Positions 16,664-24,610 of a stretch of DNA of 64,000 nt are shown here, one piece after another. The position numbers and the translations under genes are program-made. The notes beneath the pieces were generated by a model. That model did no database searches, had not been told where the DNA came from, and saw only the letters and a list, made by a program, of their open reading frames with translations. Positions within the stretch are counted from its first letter, which is position 1, and each line of letters opens with the position of its first letter. Source of the DNA: Thermococcus sp. AM4 (GTDB lineage Archaea; Methanobacteriota_B; Thermococci; Thermococcales; Thermococcaceae); assembly GCF_000151205.2 (NCBI RefSeq), contig NC_016051.1, positions 558,001 to 622,000 on the forward strand. Direction: 5' to 3'.

Positions 16664-17263
16664 ATGAAGGTTCACCACCTCTACTCCGGCGGGAAGGACT
16701 CAAGCTTGGCCGCGTGGATTCTGAGCCAGCTCGGCTACGAGGTCGAGCTCGTGACGGTCACCTTCGGCCTGCTCGACAACTGGAAGTACGCGAGGGAAAC
16801 AGCTGAGAGGCTCGGCTTTGCCCATCGAGTTCTGGAGCTTCCAGTTGAAATCCTCGAAAAAGCCGGGGAGATTGCCATAAGCGACGGCCACCCGAACAAC
16901 GCGATACAGTTCATCCACGAGAGGGCTCTGGAGGCTCTGGCTTCTCTTCCCGAGGTGGAAAGGGTGAGCGACGGAACTCGGAGGGACGACAGGGTTCCGC
17001 TCCTCGATTTGCCTAAAGCGAGGTCGCTGGAGGACCGCTTCGGCGTTGCATACATAAGGCCACTCCTCGGTCTCGGCTACAAGACGATACGCGAGCTGAC
17101 AGAGAAGCTCTTTGTAGTCGAAATCCGGGAGAGCGAGGAGCTTGAGAAGGCCGACTACGAGGTCGAGCTGAGGCATCTCCTCAGGGAGAAGGGTATCGAT
17201 CCGCTCGAAATCTTTCCTAAGAGACACTACCAGTCAAGGGTCTTGGGCTGGAGGGGGAGATAA
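16664..17263 (+). CDS. PP-loop ATPase (adenylating, asparagine-synthase/tRNA-thiolation fold)
   Basis: A 199-residue protein with the PP-loop LYSGGKDSSLAAW at the N terminus, as in N-type ATP pyrophosphatases, and a C-terminal RHYQSRVLGWRGR. The substrate is not evident; some relatives are annotated as alpha hydrolases or queuosine/diphthamide-type ligases. ATG 16664 has an AGGTGAT site upstream. It abuts the DNA glycosylase gene (next start immediately after its stop). Confidence 0.75.
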   Translation: MKVHHLYSGGKDSSLAAWILSQLGYEVELVTVTFGLLDNWKYARETAERLGFAHRVLELPVEILEKAGEIAISDGHPNNAIQFIHERALEALASLPEVERVSDGTRRDDRVPLLDLPKARSLEDRFGVAYIRPLLGLGYKTIRELTEKLFVVEIRESEELEKADYEVELRHLLREKGIDPLEIFPKRHYQSRVLGWRGR

Positions 17264-18100
17264 ATGATAAGCCTCGAAAAAACCGCAAATGAAATGATAC
17301 GCAACGGCACCTGGGCCTTCAGGGACGGCACTTTCTACCAGGCCCTGAGGCTGAGCAACGGGAAGACCGGAGTTGTTTCATACGACGGGGACTACCGCTT
17401 TCCCGAGGACTGGGGAAGGGGCGAGAGGAAGGAAGCGAGGGAAAAGCTAACTTTCGTTCTCGGCCTCGACACGGATTTGGATTCCTTCTACGCCGAGATA
17501 GGCGATTCGCCCTTTGCGTTCCTCATAGACGAGTTCTACGGTCTCGTTACCCCGGCGTCGCCGAGCACATACCAGGCCCTCATCGAGGTGATAGCCCAGC
17601 AGCAGGTTAACTACGAGTTCGCCCAGCGGACGATTAGAAACCTCGTCAAACTCGCCGGAGAACCCGTTGGCGAACTCTACGCCTTTCCGACCGCCGAGAG
17701 GATTGCAGGGCTGAGCGAGGAGGAGCTAAAGGGGGCAAGACTAGGTTATAGAGCGGGCTACATAAAGTCCCTCACCGAGTCCTACCTAAAGGGCGAGCTG
17801 AACCTCGAACTCCAAAATCTTGAAGTCGATGAAGCAATCAAATACCTCACGAAGTTTCGAGGAATAGGGAAGTGGAGCGCGGAGCTGTTCCTTGCCTATG
17901 GCCTTAGGAAGAACGTTTATCCGGCGGGAGACCTCGGGCTGAGGAGGGGGATAGCGAAGATTTTCGGCAAACGGCCGAAAGAAGTTAGAGAAAGGGACGT
18001 TAGGGAAATCATCGAGCCCTACGGAAGGTGGAAGGGGCTTCTGGCCTTTTACATTCTCTGCTACGACAGGAAGACCGAGATGGAGAGGAGGAAGAGATGA
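17264..18100 (+). CDS. DNA-3-methyladenine glycosylase (AlkA/OGG superfamily, HhH-GPD)
   Basis: The protein is 278 residues with an N-terminal antiparallel sheet and the HhH-GPD core. LIEVIAQQQVNYEFAQRTIRNL opens the helical domain. FRGIGKWSAELFLAYGL is the helix-hairpin-helix and YPAGDLGLRRG carries the catalytic Asp. It excises alkylated or oxidised bases. Its last four bases (ATGA) overlap the start of the coiled-coil gene. Confidence 0.88.
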   Translation: MISLEKTANEMIRNGTWAFRDGTFYQALRLSNGKTGVVSYDGDYRFPEDWGRGERKEAREKLTFVLGLDTDLDSFYAEIGDSPFAFLIDEFYGLVTPASPSTYQALIEVIAQQQVNYEFAQRTIRNLVKLAGEPVGELYAFPTAERIAGLSEEELKGARLGYRAGYIKSLTESYLKGELNLELQNLEVDEAIKYLTKFRGIGKWSAELFLAYGLRKNVYPAGDLGLRRGIAKIFGKRPKEVRERDVREIIEPYGRWKGLLAFYILCYDRKTEMERRKR

Positions 18101-18459
18101 GCGATGTTGTGATTATCCTGCCCCGCGAGAAGTTCAAGTCCCTGAAGGGAAGGGACGTTAAGGCCTTAATCGAGGAGAACCTGCCCAGGGTTGAGGAAAC
18201 CCTTAGGGCCGAGCGGGAGGAGTTCCTTCGGGAGAAAATTGGGAAGCTCGAGGAGAAACTTCAAGAAATGGAGAACCAACTCGGCGAGCTGAGGGAGTTC
18301 TACGAGAAAGCCCTGAGGGACAGGGAGCTAATGATGGCCGAGCGAGATAAGCTGAGAAAGGAGAACGAGGAGCTGAGGAAAAGGCTCGAAGAGAGGAGAA
18401 GTTCACAAGACGTGAACGACTCGTTCACGGAGCGTGAACAAAAAGTTCATAAATCATGA
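18097..18459 (+). CDS. Coiled-coil protein whose 3' end carries an operator array
   Basis: This is a 120-residue protein: a short strand (SDVVIILPREKFKSLKG), then an almost unbroken heptad coiled coil from about residue 40 to 105. I do not recognise a family. The last 19 codons (SSQDVNDSFTEREQKVHKS) are simply the translation of the GTTCAC/GTGAAC half-site array that continues into the gap. The tail sequence is therefore likely dictated by the regulatory DNA. ATG 18097 overlaps the glycosylase stop. Confidence 0.65.
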   Translation: MSDVVIILPREKFKSLKGRDVKALIEENLPRVEETLRAEREEFLREKIGKLEEKLQEMENQLGELREFYEKALRDRELMMAERDKLRKENEELRKRLEERRSSQDVNDSFTEREQKVHKS

Positions 18460-18461
18460 AC
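18401..18461. promoter_or_regulatory. Six-half-site operator array, 11-bp phased
   Basis: Half-sites GTTCAC (18401), GTGAAC (18412), GTTCAC (18423), GTGAAC (18434), GTTCAT (18445) and ATGAAC (18456) alternate in orientation. Their starts are exactly 11 bp apart (6-bp site plus 5-bp spacer). Every adjacent pair forms an inverted repeat, except that the GTGAAC/GTTCAT pair (18434 and 18445) has one mismatch. All half-sites face the same side of the helix. The array ends 13 bp before the ATG of the HTH-nucleotidyltransferase gene, whose N-terminal HTH is the natural candidate ligand. Confidence 0.85.
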
Positions 18462-18474
18462 GAGAGTTGGTAAC

Positions 18475-19090
18475 ATGTTCGAGCTCATTTCAACGCCGGA
18501 GCGGGTCAAGATTTTGACTATGCCCTTGAGAGAAAAGCGTCGGCGTCGAGGAAACCGCTCGGGCGACCGGGTTGAGCAAGGGGCTCGTTTCGAAAACGCT
18601 GAACCTCCTTACCAAGTACGGAATAGCGGAGAAGAAGGGTAGGAGGTTTGTAATTCTTCAAACACCAAAAACGCGCGAGTTAAAGAGGTTTTTGAACTTC
18701 GTCGTGCTCTCTGGGAAGCTTGAGCCTTTGAAAGAGGACTGGGTCTTGGCCCTTGGAGTATACGGAAGCTTTGCGAGGGGGGAGAACACCGACAAAAGCG
18801 ACCTTGACGTCTGGATTCTTGTGGAAAAGCCGAGCATACTGAAAACTGCCTCGTTGCAGAGGAAGATAGAAACCGCAACCGGAAGGGAAGTTGACCTGCT
18901 CGTTCTGACACCGAAGAGGGTCAAAGCGCTCCGTGAGAACGACCCAGTTTTTTATTACTCCCTCGCCTACGGCTCCATGATAATCTGGGGTGAAAGCCTT
19001 GAACGGATTCGAGACGTGCCTTCAAAGGAACCTGCTGAGAAGGATTACACCCTCACGAGAAAAGGCCCTGGTAAGCCTAAGACGAGCTGA
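18475..19090 (+). pseudogene. HTH-nucleotidyltransferase (MNT type), frameshifted
   Basis: From ATG 18475 the frame reads MFELISTPERVKILTMPLREK. After one extra C at 18538 the coding continues in the next frame as VGVEETARATGLSKGLVSKTLNLLTKYGI, together a winged HTH. The nucleotidyltransferase domain follows intact: GVYGSFARGENTDKSDLDVWIL has the GS-x-SDxD catalytic motif. Such MNT domains are antitoxins that AMPylate HEPN toxins. The frame ends at 19090 in a spurious tail after LTR near 19060, where a 2-base loss would restore continuity into the HEPN sequence. Without ribosomal frameshifting only the C-terminal ORF from 18572 could be made. Confidence 0.75.
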
Positions 19091-19467
19091 GGAGTGGCTC
19101 GAAGAGGCCAGACGACACCTCGGGTTCGGCTCTTACAGGACGTCGCTGGTTGAGTCGTACATGGCGATGTTTCACGGCGCGAGGGCTTTGCTCTTCAGGG
19201 ACGGGTGGAGGGAGAAGAGCCACTACTGCATAGCCCGCTACCTCGAGGAGTTCTACGTCAAAAGCGGAAAACTGGACGGGATATGGGTGGAACTGCTCGA
19301 CAGGATGAGGGAGCTGAGACACGAGGACCAGTACGACATCGTCTATGAGCCGATATGAGCCGAGGGCCGATGAGGCAGAGGAGGCTCTGAAACTCGCGGA
19401 GGAGTTCCTGAAGGTTATGAAGTTGCTGGTGGGTGGGGAAGATGAAGCTCACAATCAAACCCGATAG
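19059..19467 (+). pseudogene. HEPN domain toxin, frameshifted by a 10-bp duplication
   Basis: The segment from EKALVSLRRAEEWLEEARRHL is a HEPN domain (PF05168 type) with RDGWREKSHYC and the RX5H motif RMRELRH. The open frame stops at 19358. A perfect tandem duplication TATGAGCCGA (19344-19353 and 19354-19363) breaks it. Removing one copy continues the protein as YEPRADEAEEALKLAEEFLKVMKLL to a stop at 19467, overlapping the next gene. No good start codon lies near the domain, which suggests it was fused to, or read through from, the upstream MNT. Confidence 0.7.
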
Positions 19468-19831
19468 GGGCTTCGGGAAGGTTGAGGTCGCGCTCGATAA
19501 TACCGAGGTTGAAAAGCTCGCTGAGCGCTACGGCGTCTCTCCTGAGAGGATTATTAAAATCGCACTCACCGGAGAATTCAAGGAGTCGAAGGGAGAGCTT
19601 GATCAACTTGAGAAAAAGGCAGAAGAGCTTGAAAAGAAGGTCTGGAGGCTCGAAAAGGAGTACGCTCCGCTCCGTTACAAGGCCTACGGCCTGAGCGAGG
19701 ACAACAAAATCCTCGCAATCGAGCTCTCCGGCCTGATAGCGGAGAACAACCAGTTAAGGCGCTTCTTGAGGCTCCCCCCGAACAGGAACCTTGAGCTGAG
19801 AAAGCTTATATCCTACTACCTTCAAGGTTAA
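19442..19831 (+). CDS. Coiled-coil hypothetical protein
   Basis: About 129 residues. The N-terminal part looks like a small HTH or ribbon (VEVALDNTEVEKLAERYGVSPERIIKIAL), followed by a coiled coil (LDQLEKKAEELEKKVWRLEKEY) and a second helix (LSGLIAENNQLRRFLRL). Family not recognised. ATG 19442 follows GGTGGGGAAG. It overlaps the ancestral end of the HEPN pseudogene by 26 bases and was probably co-transcribed with it. Confidence 0.6.
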   Translation: MKLTIKPDRGFGKVEVALDNTEVEKLAERYGVSPERIIKIALTGEFKESKGELDQLEKKAEELEKKVWRLEKEYAPLRYKAYGLSEDNKILAIELSGLIAENNQLRRFLRLPPNRNLELRKLISYYLQG

Positions 19832-19835
19832 AACG

Positions 19836-19892
19836 CGGATGATGACAGCGAATTGCACCGAACGCTGTGATGACGAGGACTGGCCCTGACGC
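19836..19892 (+). ncRNA. C/D box sRNA candidate 2
   Basis: Eight bases after the preceding stop comes a textbook order of boxes. C ATGATGA (19839-19845) is followed by a 12-base guide (19846-19857), D' CCGA (19858-19861), a 5-base spacer and C' GTGATGA (19867-19873). A 12-base guide (19874-19885) and D CTGA (19886-19889) complete it. Three of four boxes are perfect and guide lengths are ideal. It should direct 2'-O-methylation of rRNA or tRNA at the base paired to the fifth guide nucleotide from D or D'. Confidence 0.65.
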
Positions 19893-20002
19893 CGTCCCGG
19901 GCCGGCCGTGAGGAATCCAAGACGGGATGAGCGAAGGCGATGATATACCCTATGAGCGCCGAGCCGGTCCGGGGCGTTGGACAAACCGCAACTTCTGGAA
20001 AA

Positions 20003-20012
20003 ACTTATAAAT
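20003..20012 (+). promoter_or_regulatory. TATA box of the amidase gene
   Basis: ACTTATAAAT centred near 20007 predicts a start near 20032, leaving a short leader with a GGAGGTG site before the ATG at 20055. The stretch between the sRNA candidate and this box (19893-20002) shows no gene. Confidence 0.55.
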
Positions 20013-20054
20013 TCGGCGTTCGTTTCTTTACATTAACAGCCGGAGGTGTGCACC

Positions 20055-21038
20055 ATGAGAAGAATAAGCGCTCTAATAATACTCCTTGTCTTTCTGGCCT
20101 TCGTGCCCGTTGGCAACGTCCCCAGTGTTGGAGCGGTCCAGAGCGACCTCAGCGGCTATACAATCTGCGTCGATGCCGGCCACGGCGGAACCGATCCTGG
20201 AGCGGTTGCAAACGGCGTTCAGGAGAAGGACATAAACCTCGCGATAGCCCTCAAGGTTGCCAAGCTCCTCGAGGAGGACGGTGCAAAGGTCGTCCTGACA
20301 AGGGACGGCGACTACTTCGTTACCCTCTCGGGCAGGGTTCAGATAGCCAACTCCGCCGGCTGCGACATCTTCATCAGCATACACGCCAACGCCGGGCCGA
20401 GCTCGGCGAGCGGATTCGAGGTCTACCACTACTACGGCTCGACCAGGGGCAACCTTCTCGCGACCTACGTTGACGAGGAGATAGCCAAGGAGATCCCGCT
20501 GAAGAACAGGGGCGTCAAGGAGGCGGGCTTTTACGTCATTAAATACACCAAGATGCCGGCGATACTCATCGAAACTGGCTTCGTCACCAACACCTACGAT
20601 GTGAGCATCATCACCGACGAGAACTACCAGTGGAAGTACGCCTACGCCATTCTGCACGGCGTCCAGCGCTACTTCGGCGTTCCGGTCCACGACCCGGTTC
20701 CGACCGTTACGGGCATAAGGTTCGCCCAGCACGACGGCTACTTCCGCGTCGTCCTCGACCTGAGCAAATCCGTGAGCTATCACGTCTACTACACCTCGTA
20801 CTCCTACGGCTACCACCTCGTGATCCAGCTCGACGGCGCAAAGCTCGCGGACCTCGGCTGGAACACCTACAACGGCTGGCAGTACATCTACACGGGCTCC
20901 CCAAGCGTTCCCTACATCTACGCGACCGAAAGCAACGGCTACGTCTTCATCGTGCTCGTGCTCAACACGCCCTACCTGCCCTACAACTCCTTCACCCTCA
21001 GCAACCCCGACAGAATAGTGGTAGACGTCTACAGCTAA
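20055..21038 (+). CDS. Secreted N-acetylmuramoyl-L-alanine amidase family protein (Amidase_3) with AMIN-like domain
   Basis: A signal peptide (residues 1-27, ending near SVGA) is followed by an Amidase_3 domain (about 33-225). It has the zinc ligands and catalytic Glu in [30 protein letters not shown] and [10 protein letters not shown]. The C-terminal 100 residues ([17 protein letters not shown]...[11 protein letters not shown]) resemble an AMIN beta-sandwich. Bacterial relatives cleave the muramoyl-peptide bond. Archaea of this type have no murein, so the substrate may be another glycan-peptide or a competitor's wall (inference). ATG 20055 follows GGAGGTG. Confidence 0.8.
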   Translation: MRRISALIILLVFLAFVPVGNVPSVGAVQSDLSGYTICVDAGHGGTDPGAVANGVQEKDINLAIALKVAKLLEEDGAKVVLTRDGDYFVTLSGRVQIANSAGCDIFISIHANAGPSSASGFEVYHYYGSTRGNLLATYVDEEIAKEIPLKNRGVKEAGFYVIKYTKMPAILIETGFVTNTYDVSIITDENYQWKYAYAILHGVQRYFGVPVHDPVPTVTGIRFAQHDGYFRVVLDLSKSVSYHVYYTSYSYGYHLVIQLDGAKLADLGWNTYNGWQYIYTGSPSVPYIYATESNGYVFIVLVLNTPYLPYNSFTLSNPDRIVVDVYS

Positions 21039-22114
21039 ACCGCCCCCGCCTTCTCCAATATTTTTGGTATCTCACCCGGTTCGAGGGCGCTCTCGACGAT
21101 GTATCCCTTCTCCACGAGGATTCTCGAAACGAGCTCCTCTCGCGTGAAGCCGTCCAGTGTTCTGTCGCCGTAGAACATCAGCTCCGGCAGAAGAAGCAGA
21201 CCGAGGTCGACCTCTGGAAGCTTTTCAACGGTTCTGAGAACGTCCCTGCCCGTGAGCAGGCCCGCCGTCCCTATGTTCCCTCCGAAGAACTCGTTTTTAA
21301 CCGCCACGACGGGAATCCTCGGGAAGATTCGCCTCAGCTCTGGATAGGCCAGCTCGCCGGTCAGTATGTAGGTCGGCATCTCCGGCTCGATTTCAAAGGG
21401 GCCAACATCGAGCCGGAACTCGCCGAGGAGGGCCTTGAAAATCGGCGGAATCACGACCTTTATCCCGGTCTCTCTCCCGACATCGAGGGCAGTTTCTTTG
21501 ACGAAGATTAGTTCGTCCCTCGTTAAGGGCCTAACGTCCCGGTTGTATCTCGTCACGCCGACTGGGAAGAGCCTGACCTCGGCAACGCCCATCGAGGCCA
21601 AATCCTCTATTATCTCCCCGATGTCGTCGACGTTGTAGCCCGGAGTGAGGATTATGTCCGCTATTACCCTAAAGGTCCGGGCCACAAGGGGAAGGAGGTC
21701 TATAAGTTTGCCGGCGAGCGGGCTTCTCATGAGGGCAATCCTCTTTTCCTTCTTGGTGGTATGAACTGAAATCTGCATCTCGTCAAGGCCGGCTTTCCAG
21801 AGGCTCTCAATCCGTTTCTCGTCGAGTCCGACGTTTCCAGCTGTATCTGTAACCCGAATCCACAGCTCGGGATAGTGCTCGCTCACGTAGGCAATCCTCC
21901 CCTCAAGCTCGGGGTCGTTCAGGGTGTCGTGGAAGGAAACGCGGTAAATCATCTCCGGTGGATTCTGCCGGAGGTAGCAGAAGAGGCAGTAGCTCCCGCA
22001 CGGGCCAGCCCTGCTCGATGGAGGAATGACCACCAAATCGTCCCGCTCATCGACGCCGTCCAGCTCGTACTTGGTGATTCGCCTGAGCTTGAAATCCTCG
22101 GTGAACTCGTACAT
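21035..22114 (-). CDS. Radical SAM protein of the DUF512 type
   Basis: The protein is 359 residues. [11 protein letters not shown] is the CX3CX2C motif binding the 4Fe-4S cluster; an N-terminal PDZ-like stretch precedes it. The C-terminal half (from about 230, including [24 protein letters not shown]) is the DUF512 region. Reaction unknown. The ATG at 22114 lies about 27 bases downstream of a TATA-like CTTTTAAAAAC on the reverse strand, so the mRNA may be leaderless. Its 3' end overlaps the amidase stop by 4 bases. Confidence 0.8.
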   Translation of the reverse strand: MYEFTEDFKLRRITKYELDGVDERDDLVVIPPSSRAGPCGSYCLFCYLRQNPPEMIYRVSFHDTLNDPELEGRIAYVSEHYPELWIRVTDTAGNVGLDEKRIESLWKAGLDEMQISVHTTKKEKRIALMRSPLAGKLIDLLPLVARTFRVIADIILTPGYNVDDIGEIIEDLASMGVAEVRLFPVGVTRYNRDVRPLTRDELIFVKETALDVGRETGIKVVIPPIFKALLGEFRLDVGPFEIEPEMPTYILTGELAYPELRRIFPRIPVVAVKNEFFGGNIGTAGLLTGRDVLRTVEKLPEVDLGLLLLPELMFYGDRTLDGFTREELVSRILVEKGYIVESALEPGEIPKILEKAGAV

Positions 22115-22173
22115 ACTCGAAACTCCGGGCTGGGTTTTTAAAAGCTTAAGGTGAAAGCTTAGAGGGTGGTGGC

Positions 22174-22707
22174 ATGATAATCGCGGTAACCGGAACGCCC
22201 GGGGTCGGAAAGACGACGGTTTCGAAGCTTTTGGCTCAAAAGCTCGGCTATGAGTACGTCAGCCTGAGGGACTACGCGATGGAAAAGGGCATCGGCGAGA
22301 TGAAGGGCGATGAGCTTGAAGTCGAGGTTGACGAGCTGGCCTACAACTTCGAGCGGGACTTTAAGGGAAAAAACGTCGTCGTTGACGGGCATCTCAGCCA
22401 CTTCCTCAACGCCGACCTCGTGGTTGTGCTCAGGGCTCACCCGAGGCTAATCGGCGAGAGGTTAACCGAGAGGGGTTATTCGCGGGAGAAGGTTGGGGAA
22501 AACGTCGAGGCCGAGCTCGTCGATGTCATTCTCGTCGAGGCCCTTGAGGAGAACGAGAACGTCGTAGAGGTCGACACTACCGGAAAGACGCCGGAAGAGG
22601 TCGTGAACGAGATTCTGGAGCTGATTGAGAAAGGTGTCAGGAGAAGGGTCAGCGTAGTTGACTGGAGCGAGGTCTACGACGAGGTGATTCCCTACCTGCG
22701 CCTCTGA
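22174..22707 (+). CDS. Adenylate kinase-like ATPase (AK6/Fap7 family)
   Basis: The protein is 177 residues with a P-loop GTPGVGKTT, an acidic centre ([15 protein letters not shown]), VVDGHLSHF and the LID-like [17 protein letters not shown]6/Fap7 proteins bind RpS11 (uS11) and assist late small-subunit rRNA maturation. The convergent neighbour is Nob1, acting in the same step. A GGTGGTGG site precedes the ATG. Confidence 0.88.
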   Translation: MIIAVTGTPGVGKTTVSKLLAQKLGYEYVSLRDYAMEKGIGEMKGDELEVEVDELAYNFERDFKGKNVVVDGHLSHFLNADLVVVLRAHPRLIGERLTERGYSREKVGENVEAELVDVILVEALEENENVVEVDTTGKTPEEVVNEILELIEKGVRRRVSVVDWSEVYDEVIPYLRL

Positions 22708-23177
22708 CGCCTCCTCTTTTTCCTCGGTATGAGTCTAACCGGACTCCCGCAGTCGGGGCAGATACCTTCAGGGGGCATCTCAGAAAAGCGCTTCCCACAG
22801 CCGATGCAGACGTAGTTCCAGCGGATTACCCGCTTTATCCCGCGCTTGAGGGTCTTGAAGGAAATCCCGAGGGTTTTGGCTATATTCTGGAGGTTGTAGT
22901 CATCGGTGAGAATTGTGGCTTTAAGCTCGTACGCCAGCGCGAGGACCTCAACGTCGGCCTCGCTGAGCTCTTCCAGTTCCCCGGTCCTTCTTGCAGCTTC
23001 CTTAACGGCTTCAATGCTTTCTTTCGATGGAACGAGCACCCTAACCTTTCCCGCGCTTATCAGACCTTCAAGGAAGAGCCTTGACTCCGGGTCTTTAACC
23101 TCTTCAACGACCTTCGGCGTCGTGAAGCCTTCAACATCTATCCCCTGAATGAAGATTGCCGCGTCTATTACCTGCAT
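22692..23177 (-). CDS. nob1: Endoribonuclease Nob1
   Basis: The protein is 161 residues: a PIN domain with Asp residues at VIDAAIF and LTDDYNLQN, then a zinc ribbon (CIGCGKRF...CPDCGS) and a very basic tail ([10 protein letters not shown]). Nob1 makes the final 3' cut of 16S rRNA. The gene converges on the Fap7-type gene with a 16-base overlap. The ATG lies about 25 bases after a TATA-like TCTAAAAAA (reverse strand), suggesting a leaderless mRNA. Confidence 0.9.
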   Translation of the reverse strand: MQVIDAAIFIQGIDVEGFTTPKVVEEVKDPESRLFLEGLISAGKVRVLVPSKESIEAVKEAARRTGELEELSEADVEVLALAYELKATILTDDYNLQNIAKTLGISFKTLKRGIKRVIRWNYVCIGCGKRFSEMPPEGICPDCGSPVRLIPRKKRRRQRRR

Positions 23178-23235
23178 AGTTCAAACTCTGGGAAAGCCTT
23201 TTTTAGATTTCCGTCGAAATGAGGCCGGTGGGAGC

Positions 23236-24003
23236 ATGAGGGTCGATTTGAACTCCGACCTCGGGGAGAGCTTTGGCCGATACAAGCTGGGCCTCGACGA
23301 GGAGGTCATGAACTACATCACGAGCGCCAACGTCGCCACCGGCTGGCACGCCGGCGACCCGCTGGTTATGAGAAAGACCGTCAGGCTCGCGAAGGAGAAG
23401 GGAGTTGAAGTCGGTGCGCACCCGGGCTATCCCGATTTGATGGGCTTCGGGAGGAGGTACATGAAGCTCACGCCGGAAGAAGCTCGCAACTACATCCTCT
23501 ACCAGATTGGGGCACTCTACGCGTTCACTAAAGCTGAAGGTCTCGAACTTCAGCACGTCAAACCGCACGGAGCACTTTACAACGCCCTCGTTAAGGAGGA
23601 GGAACTCGCGAGGGCTGTGATTGAAGGAATCGCTGACTTCGATAAAAAGCTAATTTTTGTAACCCTCTCCGGTTCAAGGCCCGCCCAGATAGCCGAGGAG
23701 ATGGGCGTTAAGGTTGCCCACGAGGTCTTCGCTGACAGGGCCTACAACCCCGACGGAACGCTCGTCCCGCGCTCGAAGCCCGGAGCGGTTATCCACGACA
23801 AGGAGGAGATAGCGGAGCGCGTTATCTCGATGGTCAAGGACGGCGGGGTTAGGGCCATCAACGGCGAGTGGATTGAGCTTAAAGCTGATACAATCTGTGT
23901 CCACGGCGACAACCCGAAGGCGGTTGAGATAGCGAGGCACATCAGAGAGGTCCTCGAGAGGGAAGGAGTTAAGATAGTGCCGATGAAAGAGTTCATCCGT
24001 TAG
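23236..24003 (+). CDS. pxpA: 5-oxoprolinase subunit A (LamB/YcsF family)
   Basis: The protein is 255 residues beginning [14 protein letters not shown], the hallmark of the YcsF/LamB family. [16 protein letters not shown], a TLSGS segment and [11 protein letters not shown] follow. With PxpB and PxpC it forms the ATP-dependent 5-oxoprolinase, which recycles pyroglutamate to glutamate. The upstream 29 codons of the open frame lie over the nob1 start and are not family-like; ATG 23236 has a GGTGGGAG site. Two toxin-antitoxin genes separate it from pxpB. Confidence 0.9.
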   Translation: MRVDLNSDLGESFGRYKLGLDEEVMNYITSANVATGWHAGDPLVMRKTVRLAKEKGVEVGAHPGYPDLMGFGRRYMKLTPEEARNYILYQIGALYAFTKAEGLELQHVKPHGALYNALVKEEELARAVIEGIADFDKKLIFVTLSGSRPAQIAEEMGVKVAHEVFADRAYNPDGTLVPRSKPGAVIHDKEEIAERVISMVKDGGVRAINGEWIELKADTICVHGDNPKAVEIARHIREVLEREGVKIVPMKEFIR

Positions 24004-24044
24004 GTTTATCACGCTTAACGAGTATAACAAACTGGGGGAGAAAA

Positions 24045-24248
24045 ATGGAAGTTATAGATGCCGTTTACGAAAACGGGGTTTTCAGGCCAACCAAAAAGCC
24101 TAACATTCCAGATAAAAGGAGAGTGAAGCTAATTGTAATTGACGAGTTCCTGAGGGACTTGGAGGATGCATTTGGAATCTTTGAAGAGGACATTGACGTC
24201 AGAAAACTTCGCGAAGAGTGGGACAGGAATGTATCTGGTGGACACTGA
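24045..24248 (+). CDS. Antitoxin of the DUF104 / AF2212 type
   Basis: The protein is 67 residues starting MEVIDAVYENGVFRPTKKPN, the diagnostic DUF104 beta-hairpin, with an acidic C-terminal helix that should bind the toxin. The GGGGGAG ribosome site is 5 bases before the ATG. Its end overlaps the PIN toxin start by 20 bases. Confidence 0.85.
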   Translation: MEVIDAVYENGVFRPTKKPNIPDKRRVKLIVIDEFLRDLEDAFGIFEEDIDVRKLREEWDRNVSGGH

Positions 24249-24606
24249 TGTCCTGATAGACGTGCTGAGGGGAGTCAATGAGGCAAAGCAATACCTAACG
24301 GAACTGGCCGGGGAAGGACTTGCGGTCTCCGTAATAACCGTCGCCGAGCTTTTCTCCGGCAGGGACACAAAAGACCCCATTAAGAGAGAAAAAGTCCTTA
24401 AACTCCTGAGGCACTTTGAAGTAATCCCTGTTGATAACGAAATAGCCGTTCTCGCAGGGGAAGTTCGGAGAGACTACGGCCTTCATCTGGGAGACGCAAT
24501 TATCTCGGCAACTGCAATAATCCACGGCCTAACCGTTGTAACCGGCAACCTGAAACACTTCGGGAAGGTTGAAGAGCTTCCAGTAATCAAACCGCCGTAC
24601 AGGTGA
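24229..24606 (+). CDS. vapC: PIN domain toxin (VapC-like), partner of the DUF104 antitoxin
   Basis: The protein is 125 residues with YLVDTDVLIDVLRG, TVAELFSG, a central Asp in GLHLGDAIISATA, and TGNLKHF. These are the PIN acidic positions of a VapC ribonuclease. The ATG at 24229 lies inside the antitoxin end, the normal coupling for these pairs; longer in-frame starts fall in the antitoxin. Only 4 bases separate it from pxpB. Confidence 0.85.
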   Translation: MYLVDTDVLIDVLRGVNEAKQYLTELAGEGLAVSVITVAELFSGRDTKDPIKREKVLKLLRHFEVIPVDNEIAVLAGEVRRDYGLHLGDAIISATAIIHGLTVVTGNLKHFGKVEELPVIKPPYR

Positions 24607-24610
24607 GACC

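Noticed and set aside
19893-20002. A third C/D box RNA (GATGAGCG...CGATGATA...CCGAG) before the amidase promoter
   Set aside because: Boxes are imperfect and spacing is wrong for both guide segments.
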